Below, one piece after another: positions 46,951-58,734 of a DNA stretch of 64,000 nucleotides. Origin of the DNA: Eupeodes corollae (taxonomy: Eukaryota > Arthropoda > Insecta > Diptera > Syrphidae); contig NC_079149.1 of assembly GCF_945859685.1 (NCBI RefSeq), forward strand, positions 70,202,991-70,266,990. Reading direction: 5' to 3'. The position numbers and the translations under genes are program-made. A model generated the notes under the pieces. It saw only the letters and a program-made list of their open reading frames with translations. It made no database searches and was not told the origin of the DNA. Position 1 is the first letter of the stretch. Each line of letters opens with the position of its first letter.

Positions 46951-48179
46951 AAAAATTAGAATATTAACCACACGTATATACTTAATTAAGTCTTAATAGA
47001 GGAATGTTGTGAGTGATAGGTTTATAAGCTGAAAAAAAATTATTTATTAATTAATACACAACTTTTGAGTGAGAAAGAGAAAATATTTAAATTTTAACAA
47101 ACATAAAAAGCGCGCATATAATGTAACAGATACATAGAAACAAAAATAACATGATAAGTTGGTAGAATGGATATTTTTTAAATTTAAAACAATTTTTTTT
47201 ATTTTATTTAAAACAAATTATTTGGAAAGTAATAATAGTTCAGATTCAAACACGCTAACTTTTAACTATTGTTCATAGAATTTCGATGAGGAAAGAGTGT
47301 ATATGAACGGACCATTTCTATTAAAGACCACTCTTCCATTGTTCTCTTGAACATAACAATTTTGTTGGGATGGCATAATAACTACGTTCTTAAAATGATG
47401 AAATTTCCTAAATATTAGAAGAAAAACAAGTATTTTTTTTTTTAAATTATAGGTTGAATGGCCCGTATTGCCAACTTGGCAGAAGTAAGAGATAAATCGT
47501 AATGAACACTTTGCAGAGTCTATACCATAAAATACCACTTAACCGTTGACATTATAAAAATTGATCGAAGTTTACGTGGATTTTTTACGAGTGCCGTAAT
47601 TAATATTAAGGCTGACATTTCCAACAAACTTAAGCTATGGTTCTACATTTCACTTCACTCGAATTTTTTATTTTTTTACAAAACACAGAACAAATATAAA
47701 CATATTGACTGATGTGCTATAATATCAACTGCTTTAATTTCCCTTGAAGTGATTTCGAAAAGAATTTGAAGTTATGAAATCGATCGAATGATAGAACCCT
47801 GAAAACAATTTCTCTAGATTTTCAATTTGCATTTCGATTTCTTTGCACTTGATTTTGGAAACTTAGCTGATATGTACAAAAGTGGATCGATTTCTTTTTT
47901 ATTTTCGATTTCGGCCATTGATAGAAAGTTGTTACCATCAAAACAAAATGAAATAATTAAACTTTTCGAAAAAAAAAAATTGTATACCTCTCCAAGCCTC
48001 CTGAAAAGTTGAATTTTATGTGAAGGAATAAAGGAAAACATTTATTTCATTTTTTATTCATGTTTTAATACGCTTTAAAGAAAGAAACAAACAACATTCT
48101 TATTTAAATATTTTCTTTCAAAGTTATTAAAATAAGGATTGAGCAATTTTATAATCTTTTTTTGAAATAAAAATAGGCA
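46951..48179 (+). other. Probable Alk 3' UTR and downstream flank
   Basis: AT-rich, non-coding. ATTAAA at 47320-47325 and AATAAA at 48028-48033 are possible polyadenylation signals; which is used cannot be told. No repeat is recognised. Confidence 0.4.
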
Positions 48180-49850
48180 TTATTCTGCAGGATTCAAGTG
48201 TAGTTCTGATGAACCCATCTCTTCTGGTTGTACCGCATACTGCAGCTGAGGCCTCTGTAACAATTTTGATACACCTTTCTGTAGCTTGAATGTGACAGGG
48301 AAATTAATTTAGAATAGACAACATCATTGAATAAATTTTGTCTGGTATTTTTATACATTCTTTTATGATGTAACGTTCAACTCCTTCCAAGCAATGATGT
48401 CAATGTAGTCCTTAGAATTGAAGTTAAATTCCGGAACTTTAAATATTCTTGAACCAGAATATAAAGCATCTTTTCATTTCAAAATCCTTCGCAAGGCTAA
48501 CAAGTTTATTGATTTCCTTTCGTCTGCCAACATCGTAAGAAGAATGTTTTCAGGATTTTCAAAAAAGCCATTCCTTGGAACTACAGGATCAATCACAGCT
48601 TACAAGTGTTCTGGCATATATTTCGACAGAAGTACAGTTTTATGCAAGTGTTTTGATCCGGGGTTGTTTTTGGAAAGACATTCGTTGCAATGACTACAAT
48701 TAATAGATCGGTGCTCAGATCTTTAGCATTTGACATATTTTATTTCATGACTTACGGTAAATGCTTTTCCGTTTGATAAGGAAATTTGTCCCATATATTC
48801 TGAGTTTGGCTCTTTGACCAGACTTATATGCTCCTCGGAAAGCATTTTCCGTCTGGAAGAATCAGCCATGGAAAGTGTTTTGTCCTTTCGTTCATCGAAG
48901 TATACTCCAAATAATTCTTTTATTAACAGAGGTTTCTTGGCTAGAATACCCCTTTCCCTATTATTATTATTTTATTATACATATTATTATTATTTTGTTT
49001 CGGTCTACTACATTGTCGGTGTCTTCCTTCGTAATAAGACCAATGTCTTGAAGTGTTGCAGAAACGATTGCTGCTGCAGCCTTGTCTGAAATACCGTATC
49101 TATCAAGAGCATGACCGACAGTAGACATCGATGACTTTGAAAGTTTCTTTGGACCTGCCGAAGATGTTGACGGCTCCATATGTGATAAAATCTCTTCTTG
49201 AATTTGATATTCTGATTCCTCTTCAGAAGTAAACTCGTTTTCAGTAAGCTGGGAATTTAGGTTCATGGAGATTTGTTTGGTTTCTACTCTCATAATTTCT
49301 TTTTCGGGTCAATTCGTGTTCTTAGTTCAAGTTTTAATTTAGCATCTAAGCTCCCAGTGCCCATTTTACGCCTGGTTCGTTGGTCTATGAAAAAGGTATC
49401 TACAATATTGGAACTTTAGCTGTTTTTCACATTTACATGCTAAAAAATCATCACACTTACAAGCAGCTACATATGTATATCTAATAAAGATTTTGCATCG
49501 TCCTTAAAAACCCGAATGTTCTTCTGATATGAATCCAAAGCTTTTCTTGATTTATAAGTCTTAAGTAAATTCTTGTAACTTTCGTGGTACTACTTTATCT
49601 TTCTTATAACTGAACGGGATCGAAGCTGTCTGCCAGAGCTTTAATAATTTTTCGGAGATCTCCTCACAAGTGTCGGTAGCCAAATTTTTAAATTGATTGT
49701 GTTTATTGCAACTAACACACAAGTAACATGGTATAATATCTTCTTAAGTCGGCAAGACATTAGATCTAAAATCTTGTGCATTACCAAAAACCGGACATAA
49801 CAAAAGCACAACACAATACAACAAATTTGAAAGGAATGAAGCATAATATG
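48180..49850 (-). pseudogene. Broken copy of a multi-copy arthropod gene family of unknown function
   Basis: Minus-strand blocks in order: EISEKLLKLWQTASIPF (about 49660), SRKALDSYQKNIRVFKDDAK (49530), FFIDQRTRRKMGTGSLDAKL (49390), SSAGPKKLSKSSMSTVGHAL and KAAAAIVSATLQDIGLITKE (49180-49020), KPLLIKELFGVYFDERKDKT (48930), VVPRNGFFENPENILLTMLA (48560), FKVPEFNFNSKDYIDIIAWK (48440), and FPCHIQATERCIKIVTEASA-like then RRDGFIRTTLES (48290-48190). I recall this order from numerous uncharacterised, many-copy arthropod proteins that are probably mobile or virus-derived; I cannot name a function. Stops, frameshifts and missing blocks show it is broken. An AT-rich insert lies at 48960-48995. Confidence 0.6.
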
Positions 49851-51900
49851 TTTGACTATTTTAAATGGGGAAATGTATTGCTACTGCGTTCTATTTGAAT
49901 TTTTTTAAACGGTTTAAGTCCAGTGTAGTGATAGCTTGTAACGCAAAATATTGACAGTTTGCTTGTTATAGGATTCAAATAAAATAATATTAAGCGGAAT
50001 AAGGCACATTTTCTGTAATTTTGTTTTAATATTGTCTGTTTAAATTTCAAGTGACTTGGGGCAGTATTAAAAATTGTTCAATTTGAAAAATATTTTGGAT
50101 TTGGTAATTGTATACAACTTTTGAACCGCGACCGATTTCTTTTTACGATTTTTTTGTTTCATATCGAATCGATTCACCCTATAATGTACATTGTGAATTA
50201 ATTTTCTCACAGATATGTGATATTAATTATGTCTATTTGAAATGACAATATCGGAACGGACGGTTCAGTCATAAGGGCTATCTGGACATTAATCTAATTA
50301 TAATGTCCAATGAAAGCTCATCATAATAATTCGTTCATAAGTTAAGTAAAGTTCCGACTTTGAATTTTATGACACTTGAAATTTGCCTTGATCAAACTTT
50401 ATGTTAAAAAGCAGTTGACTTCAAATGAAGTTACTTATGGTGTCTGAATCGACCATTGATAAGCTTTTTTATAGAGTTAACTTTTCAAATAATTTTAGGT
50501 GTTGGTAGTGATTTTTATTTTTACATAAAATCTATTTTTATTTTTTATTTGCGGGAATTGATTTTATTTATTAAAAACCTTACTTTTTTACTTGAATAAC
50601 CGCTTTCAATTTTAATAGTGTAGAAATGAAATATGTTGTAACCATTTGACTCTTTGAATGAATCCCAACTTTGTAGAGTAAAGACATTTAATGGTAAGAA
50701 AAATGTATGTTTATTTTTACTTCTTACAAAAAAAATTTGTAAATCAAAACACAAATGTTTGAATTTATTCTTTACGTTAAACATAATTTGGTAGAAAATT
50801 TTGTTTTAGTATTTCTAAAATATCCAAATTCAACAGACTTGTTTGTGGTACAAATGAACAAGAGCAATGTATACAAATATTTGAACGAGCTAACACATTG
50901 TATATTATATATGCATATATATGTATATATTTATATATATATGTATATATATATATGTACTCAAAGTATATATATATCTTTAAGATTAAGTATGAAATAA
51001 ATAAATCAATTTCAGTTAAAAATAATACCTATATAATAATAGATAATATTTTGATTGTGAATGTCAATATCTGTTGTGTAAAATAAAAGAAAAAAAATGT
51101 GTAATATTTTTATTTAATATTAAAATCAAAAAAAAATAATTGTAAAAACAAAATAACATAATAAGTATGCATTACATTTAAGAAACAAACATAAAACATA
51201 GTTTTATAGTGTTTATAAGATTATATTGTATTTGCTTACCTATACCCTTATTATTAAATAATTCAATGGTAAGGTAAGAAAACTTAAATTTTGTTTTTTT
51301 TTAATGAACGATGATGGTAGTACAAGAAGAAAAAAGCTCAAACAAAATAAATATTATTAAGTACATTAGAAACAAAGAAACAAATAAGGAAGATTTTTTT
51401 TTAATTTTACGAAAGTCCACTGTTCACAAGCTTCACCGAACTTTATTTGTTTTGTAACATTGAACTCAAAGAATTTGGTTCGTTCTACTTAAGCCCCTAA
51501 ACACAAGATGCTTCAAATACAAAAACTAAACAATTGGATCTCGAAGATTGAAAATATTGATTATCAAAAGCAAGTTCCATGCTCAAACCACCAATTTGAA
51601 AGAGCTTTCCTGAGATCTGGGAAGAGAAGTGAAGTTCAAGTTGCATACTGGCTATTTACATATGTGCACATACAATAATACTTGTAATTAGTGTGTTCAA
51701 TTTTTATTAATTGAATTTTCACAAATTTTCAAAAGTTGCAGCTAATTCTGGTTTGTTATTTCCTCTGAATTAATAAAAAATATGTTTAGGAGAAAACTAC
51801 GTGCTACACAAATCCCACGTGGCAATAAATATTTTCCTTATCAAGAGAAGAGATCTATTCTTTTTCAAACTATGTACTATCTTTTGTTAACTGTTGTTAT
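49851..51900. other. AT-rich region with microsatellite and MITE traces
   Basis: An (AT)n/ATGTATAT microsatellite at 50905-50985. A 50258-50455 stretch resembles both ends of the MITEs at 51901-52905. No gene. Confidence 0.4.
50905..50985. repeat. AT/ATGT microsatellite
   Basis: Alternating TA with interspersed TG over about 80 bp. Open frames across it (rich in Tyr/Ile) are artefacts. Confidence 0.85.
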
Positions 51901-52397
51901 GGGGTAGGTTCAGATGACATAAGAGACTGATTTGCCAACTGCCAAAAAATTGCTTTCCAATTTAGGCAACTTTATTGGAAATTTGAATGGAAAGTAACTC
52001 AAGAAAAATGTCCTTATAACTAACAAGTCAAGTATAATTATGTCAAAATGACAGTTTATCATGTTTTTTTTTTAATTTAACTGAGAGCTTAACTTTATTA
52101 CTCTATAATTATGTACATATTTCCTGGACAATTCCATTCAATGTTTTTTTTTGTAAAATTGTTTGATTAGAAATTAATAATATTTCCTTGCAATACAAAA
52201 TACAAACTGCAATTAGGGCGTACCTTGCCGACAGTAATGTTTCTTAAGAACTGAAGAAAGAGTCTAGTGATGTAAAGTTCCAAGTTTTTAAATGTATGAC
52301 ACTTGAAAAACTAACTATTTGCCTTTATCAAAAACTACTTTCAAAGAATGCAGTTGACTGCAAATGATGTCTCTTATATTGTCTGATCCCGCCCATT
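51901..52397. mobile_element. MITE copy 1 of an adjacent pair
   Basis: The left end GGGTAGGTTCAGATGACATA is mirrored by the right end ATATTGTCTGATCCCGCCC. The interior shares with copy 2 an ATTGGAAA(G)TTGA...GGAAAGT block, an AACTTTATTACTC block, AATACAAAATACAAA and GCAGTTGACTGCAAATGA. Non-coding. Confidence 0.75.
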
Positions 52398-52422
52398 GTT
52401 ATATCAAATAAAGTATTTAAAT

Positions 52423-52903
52423 GGGCAGGTTCAAGCGACATTACGGACTTGAAAGTAAGGCAAGTTTCTAGTATCTGATTGGCCAGCTGCGAAAAAATTG
52501 CCTTCCAACTAAGGCAACTTTATTGGAAAGTTGACTGGAAAGTTATTCAAGAAGAATCTCCCTAACTATCAAGTCCAGTGAACTTATGTCACAATGACAA
52601 TTGATGATGTTTTCTAATTCAACTGAAAGCTGAACTTTATTACTCCATGAATTATTTATTTTTTGCACAATTCTATTTAATCTTTTGTGTAAAAGGCTTC
52701 TTTGTCTAATTGAAAGATAAATTAGTAATATTTCTCTATAATACAAAATACAAATCCTGATGGATTTGTAGCTTGAGGAGTGTTTTGAAGACAATCTCCA
52801 AGGTTGAAGATTGTGACAGTTGAAAAACTAATCAAAATGTACGTTCAGGGAATGCAGTTGACTGCAAATGAAGTCCCTAATGTTGTCTGACCTGTCCAGT
52901 GCC
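52423..52903. mobile_element. MITE copy 2 of an adjacent pair
   Basis: The left end GGGCAGGTTCAAGCGACATT is mirrored by AATGTTGTCTGACCTGTCC at the right. It is in the same orientation as copy 1 and about 520 bp downstream. The two copies have diverged visibly, so the arrangement is not a recent duplication. Confidence 0.75.
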
Positions 52904-53695
52904 ATTGTTATGATTTGTTGAAATTTGTTAAAATGATTTAGGAACGGCTATTGTCGGAAATTGTCGATCTGTCAAACTACCAATGCAATGTGAAAAATGA
53001 AAAAAATGATTTCACAAATTCAAATCGCCAAATCAATAGTGGTAGAAAAGTTGAAGCTGCTCTTAACTTGCTTGACAAAGGTAATACAAATTGATGACGT
53101 AATAATGTATAAACAAAAGGATGAAAAGCAAAAAGAGTCGTCAACGTTTAAAACATTGGTTTATTGTGTAATGAACTTTTGTCGTTCGCTATAGATTAAC
53201 TTTTAAAGTCAAGGTTTTCTCCCAAGCAAAAAATAAATAAACCAATCATTTTGTTTATTGCTGACAGTTTTACACTTTCAACTCATATCGTCGCTGAGCA
53301 AATAGTTAGAAAATTGCCATCTTCAAGTGCGATTATATATAAGTTGAAAGTTGCGTTCATATTTATAAAATTACAATAAGATCGAGAATTATGTAGATTT
53401 GGTGTACAACCTATAAATCGCGAAATGGAGGTTAATGGTGAATTTCATCATTTATATCAAAATCTTCACAAATTCCCAGAACGATTTTTTCAATATTTTC
53501 GTAAGACAATACCATCTATTTATTTGCTGTTGGAAAAAGTTCAACCAAAATTAACAAAACAAAAAGAAAGAACAACAACTAGTTTTATGTTTAATGTAAA
53601 CTTTAAGTGTTTATATTATCCATCTTTATTCTTTCTGAAAAATTAAAACAGATTTGACGTTGCGTCGCTCTGTCGCTTAAAAAATCGCCCAGTCG
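52904..53695. other. Spacer
   Basis: Nothing recognised. Confidence 0.4.
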
Positions 53696-53765
53696 CTCTA
53701 GGTTTTTGTGGCCACCTTCATACTGGATTGAACCCAAGACCGTCCGCATGACGGATTTCTTACTG
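53696..53765 (-). repeat. SINE head fragment
   Basis: The + strand contains GGATTGAACCCAAGACCG, whose complement is a box-B-like GGGTTCAATCC, followed by CCGCATGACGG. It matches the head of the SINE at 32640-32910 and is too short and imperfect for a tRNA gene. Confidence 0.5.
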
Positions 53766-54099
53766 GTTTTAAAAATGGGTTTAGTATTTCATTGAAATTT
53801 TGTGTTATTTGTTAATCCTTTTTTTCTAAATTGCACCTGCCTCCTAAACCCATAATGAATGACCCCTCCACAAAAAAAATGCCATCAAAATTTACAGTCT
53901 AATTATCGTACTTGTGCCATTTAAATTTAAGGACCTGAAAACATTGACTTGCTTATACATCTAATCATATATGTATATCATCAGAAAGTAAGGAAAAGAA
54001 TTTACCAACATTATTTTATAAAAAAAATGTCCATACACAATGTATATATAGTAACATGTAAATGTAACTTTCTTACATTGTATACACAGGTAACTTATG

Positions 54100-54300
54100 C
54101 AAAGTATAAACAGACCATAACGCATTATCTGTAAAACCAACTTCTCCACACTTTCTTCTATTTGTGTGTTTGTTTTTTATTATTCTGAAAGATCTTTTTT
54201 CAGTTGTACCAATTTTTAAATACAAAAATCTGGCTACTGCGGATCGTTTTGTTGGCAATTTTTGACTGTACTATATATGGAATACCATTGCTTCATTTTC
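54100..54300 (+). repeat. Family X fragment
   Basis: Carries AACAGACCATAACGCATTAT, CTGAAAGATCTTTTTTCAGT and AAAATCTGGCTACTGCGGAT, the right-hand blocks of family X copies A-C. Confidence 0.6.
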
Positions 54301-57300
54301 TATCCACAGTAAATACATTTTATTGGCCGTTTAGGGTGGTCTATGAGTTTCCCAGATTTTTGTAACAGTATTATTTATTTTTTTATTTAGCAAAGATTCA
54401 TTGAAATAAAATTAATATGCTAAATTATTAATTGCCAAATTTTAAAATTAGTTTCTTATTTTATTTGTTGTGTTTTCGAATAGTTACAAAACATATGAAG
54501 CACATTACTTGCTGTTTAAAGCGTCGAATTATTTACTCGCATGCTCTTTAATAAGTTTTGACACAAGCTTATATATTACAAGTTATGTCTACTATTGCAT
54601 AAATAAAGATGTTCACGTGTAAACTATGAACAACTGGAAAAGAATGTCATTAGTTACATAATAATTTTTAATGCAATTTTTTTTTTCAATCAGTAACTCA
54701 TAATGTTACATACATCCCTGGTTTAATAATAAGTGATTTTATATCTTACCACTTTCAATTTTAATTATACTCAAACGTTTTTTATTTTTCTTATGGTAAA
54801 ATTAAAAATTTAATTTGTATTTACTCAACAGTACTCTGTTCAATATGTAGTTGAGAATAATAACTGAACAGTACATAATGTTTTTAAAACATGTGGTCTT
54901 GTATTTTTTTCAATGAATTTAGAAATTATATATGAAATTTTTAGTATAATTTATGATTTTAATTATTCCATGTTTAGTAAAAATATATTTTGTACAAGGT
55001 TGGTTTAACAAAGTTATAAGAAAATGTATTGTCCAATTGTTAAATATTTTATAATATAAGATGAGCTGAGATGTATAGTTATGTATGTATATTTAAAACG
55101 ATACTTAATTGTTTTATGTTTTAAATAAAATCAGTATGTAAAAATTAAAAAAAAAAAAACGGAATGGGAATAATATTTAATAGATAGGCTATATAATTAT
55201 ATACATTCACTCAGATAAAAGATAATTTATTATATATGATTGTAATTAATAAACAAATCCACTATAATACAATTTGTCAATAAATAATAACAAATAATAT
55301 AATTTTTTATAAATAAAAACAAAGTGAAGAAATAATTTAAACAATATAATATGTTAAGTTTTTGCATCTTTTATACAAATTTAGTTTAAAATTTATTTAA
55401 AACTAATATGTTTGCTCAAAGGTAAAAAATAAAATAGCTATAACAAAATAAAGTACATACAATATGCAACATTTAAAATGAACTGTAGTATTTTTAAACA
55501 GAATTAAAGTTGTAGCAACGAAAGAAAAATACAAAAAATACATACATAAATAATATAAGAAACTTTCTTAATATCTTATTGCGAATATCAACAATTAATT
55601 GATAGTTGATAAATATTTAAGTTCAATTTTGCAAAAGCAATTTTATTTATTATTTATTAATTTGCTCGTATTATGCACAACAGTCTGAACAGGCATTTTC
55701 AATTATAGAAACTCAGTTGGTTTTTTTAAGTTTAATTGTTAAATTTATCAACTATTAGTTAAAAGTTAACAATCGCAATAAGGCTGTAAACTATAATAAA
55801 ATAATAGACTTACATAAAAAAAACAACATTATGGAAATAAGTGTGTAATAGGTTAAGTTGTTTTTACTTTAAAAAAAAATGAAAATGGTTTTCTATTCTA
55901 CGCAAAAAAAAACGAAAATGTGGTAACAATAAAATGGATTTTAAAATAACAATTGTATAAAAAACCTTAATCGATACACTATCACATTAATTAAATGATT
56001 CGATAAAATGTACCTTTGGCCCAAAAGAAATTGTATACAAGCTTAAATGTGGTTTACAAAGAAAGTTTCATATTTTAAGCCCACCTTGGGCTCCTACTTG
56101 CGGCAACCTTTTTCTGACTATTTTTAAAATAGTTTAAGAGGATTTTGAATGCAGAAACTGATTGGGATTGGAATGATATTTGTTTTGTGGTCTTTGTGGG
56201 TATCGGGACAGGATAATTGCATTTGTTTATCCCACACGAACAAACATATAAAAATAAGCATATTAACTTTAAATTATAGTTTTGTTTGTATGCTAATTTA
56301 CATTTGACCTCCAAGTACATTACACGGAGTTATACGTTCGTTGTGTAGAAACCTTCCAGCTTCCATTTTAAGTTTAAATTAAAAGTCCTGAAGAATGTCG
56401 GCTGTTCAAAACAGCAGATTGTACTTTATTAATTAAAGAACCTCAAAACTATTATAACATGCCCTACGGCACACACATACCTACTTATGTGGCTATTTAC
56501 CAATTACACAGAAAAGCATTATAAAGTATTGATGACATCCAGATAAATCATAAATATTCCAAAGATGAAATAGTTACTTCTGCCTTTTTCACACATTAAT
56601 TCACTTTTCATCAAAATGAGATTTGAGGCTTAAAAAAATAAACCTTTTCACTGAATACCAACCAATAACTATAGCTAAGTTGTAATTATTTTTTTGCTGC
56701 GTAAATATTGTTTTATTTTAAAGTTTAACAAAAATTAAAAAGCTGAAAATTTGATAAAAATAATTAAATTTATTTTCTTTCTTCGTCAATAACAACAAAA
56801 AAAACTCTATAAAAAATAACAATAATAAATCGTAAATTCGGTTGTATAAATAACTATAAATTAGATTCAAGTAATATTGAACTTTCAATTATCTATCTCT
56901 GTGTATATATGTAATATCTATATAAGAATACGGGTTTTATTTGTAATTATAAAAATAAGTTAGTAAACTACATATAATATATATTCGAATAAAAGAAAAT
57001 GCTTTAAGTCAAATTTATACAAAAATAAATATGAGGTAAGTTAAATAAAAACATGTGTTTTAGAATAAATTAAAATTTTGTGTTTGACTCAAAAATCGAA
57101 ATATAAAAGATTCATCTATTGCATCCAAAACACATCATATTTACATTTATTATTCACAACTCAAAATACAAAATATTCAAACAATTGAAACTGATTATTT
57201 TGTCATATCTCTTCACTGACACTCAATAAACAATTCACACAATATTTTTGAAAGCACTAAGTAAGTATATTTTTTCATTCTTTCAAACAGCGACTAAAGC

Positions 57301-58009
57301 ATACAAAGGGACTTTAATAATAAACGTACACAAAAACATAACATTTAAACAAATCTCTTAATATTTGGTAACACATCAAACCAAATACAATATAAATATT
57401 TAAAATGTATACATACCTATACTTCAATATAAAAAAAATTAAATTTATAGTGAATGTTCACACTTAAAATAGAAAAGTAACATTATTTTTGTAAAAATCA
57501 AATTAAAAAAAAAAAAAACAAAAAAAAACTAAAAAGAAATTAATATATTTTTTAAACATTAATTCAGTTTCGCCTCTTTATGTTTTACCATTTTACAATT
57601 TTAATCATCATGTAGATTAAAATATTGAAAACAGAAATAAAACAAAAACAAAACCGATTAAAATAAATATAAGGACAAAAAAGAGTTAAAAGAAATATTT
57701 AAACCATTTTTTATTGAATATAAAGAATACAAAATATTTATGATAGTAAAATAGGTTATTTGTAAGAGATTTATCGAAAAAATAAAAATAATTTATATGA
57801 AGGAATTATGTTATAATATCAAATCGAAGTAAATAAAACAATAAAAGAAAACATGAATATTTAATTATTGATCTTGTGAAAATAAAGATCAAAAAGAAAA
57901 TGTAAAAATAATGATAAAAATGGAAATATATTATTAATATATAAAACAAATATCTGTCTTTCTTACTTTATTGTGTCTTAATGAACATTAACATTACATA
58001 GCCGCCTGA
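54301..58009. other. Long AT-rich spacer
   Basis: About 3.7 kb of very AT-rich sequence with poly-A and simple A/T runs. No gene or repeat recognised. Confidence 0.5.
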
Positions 58010-58721
58010 ATATCCCTTAATTCCTAAATTAACTTATTTTTTTTATATTGTGCCTGCATCTAAAGGGGTTATGAGTACCCTTATAATGATTAAACACAGT
58101 TCGAGCAATTAGGAAAGGAGAATAGGATTAGAAAGGAAAAACCGATGCACATTGAAGCATTCCACATTTGTGTAGTGCGGCTAAAGAAAGAATCTCTGTA
58201 CTTAACAGTACGTCCGAAATTGGGCTCAAGGTTAAACTGATGGGAATTCAGGGGAGAAATGCAACTGGCTATTTCGCTAGAGCATTGGTTATAAAAATAT
58301 CGATAAAACAATGCCACGAATGATACCTTGCAGCAGCGGTATTCAAGAGAAGCAATTGTCTCGGTGAGAGAACGATCTCCTATCATTTTTAGAAATCTTT
58401 TTTCGATTCTATCCAGAAGACTCAAGTACGTTCTTGGAGCACCAGCTCAAATGTGAAAATTATATTCGTGTTTTGGTGAAGAAAAGCTTTGCAGATTATA
58501 GCCAGATCAGAAGGGGTAAAAAACTTCTTGCATCGTCTGAGAAAATCTAAACACTCAGCAGCATTTTTGGCGATGTTAAATATATGATCACTTCACAACA
58601 AGTGGGGGAGAGTCCTCTTTTGCGACAGTAGACAGCATTTAAGAGTTTTCGAACCATTAAATTCTACACAGTTTTTGATTCCCCATTGAATAATGCTCTC
58701 AAAATCAGAATTTTATGGGCT
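58010..58721 (-). pseudogene. Jockey-like LINE J1, 3' half (interrupted copy)
   Basis: Minus-strand frames read AAECLDFLRRCKKFFTPSDL, then LDRIEKRFLKMIGDRSLTET and RDSFFSRTTQMWNA, i.e. the C-terminal region after the RT palm. It continues the minus-strand RT at 60817-61260; the LOA-like LINE 58735-60803 sits between them. Confidence 0.8.
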
Positions 58722-58734
58722 TATCATACGCTGC

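Noticed and set aside
46194..46971. Minus-strand open frames under Alk exon 12
   Set aside because: Shadows of the coding exon; no independent domain.
48814..49089. Plus-strand open frame opposite the unknown-family relic
   Set aside because: The minus strand carries the conserved blocks; this is its antisense.
50755..51086. Overlapping Tyr/Ile-rich open frames
   Set aside because: Produced by the TA/TG microsatellite.
53696..53765. Possible tRNA gene
   Set aside because: Only a box-B-like half is present and no cloverleaf can be drawn; it fits the SINE head better.
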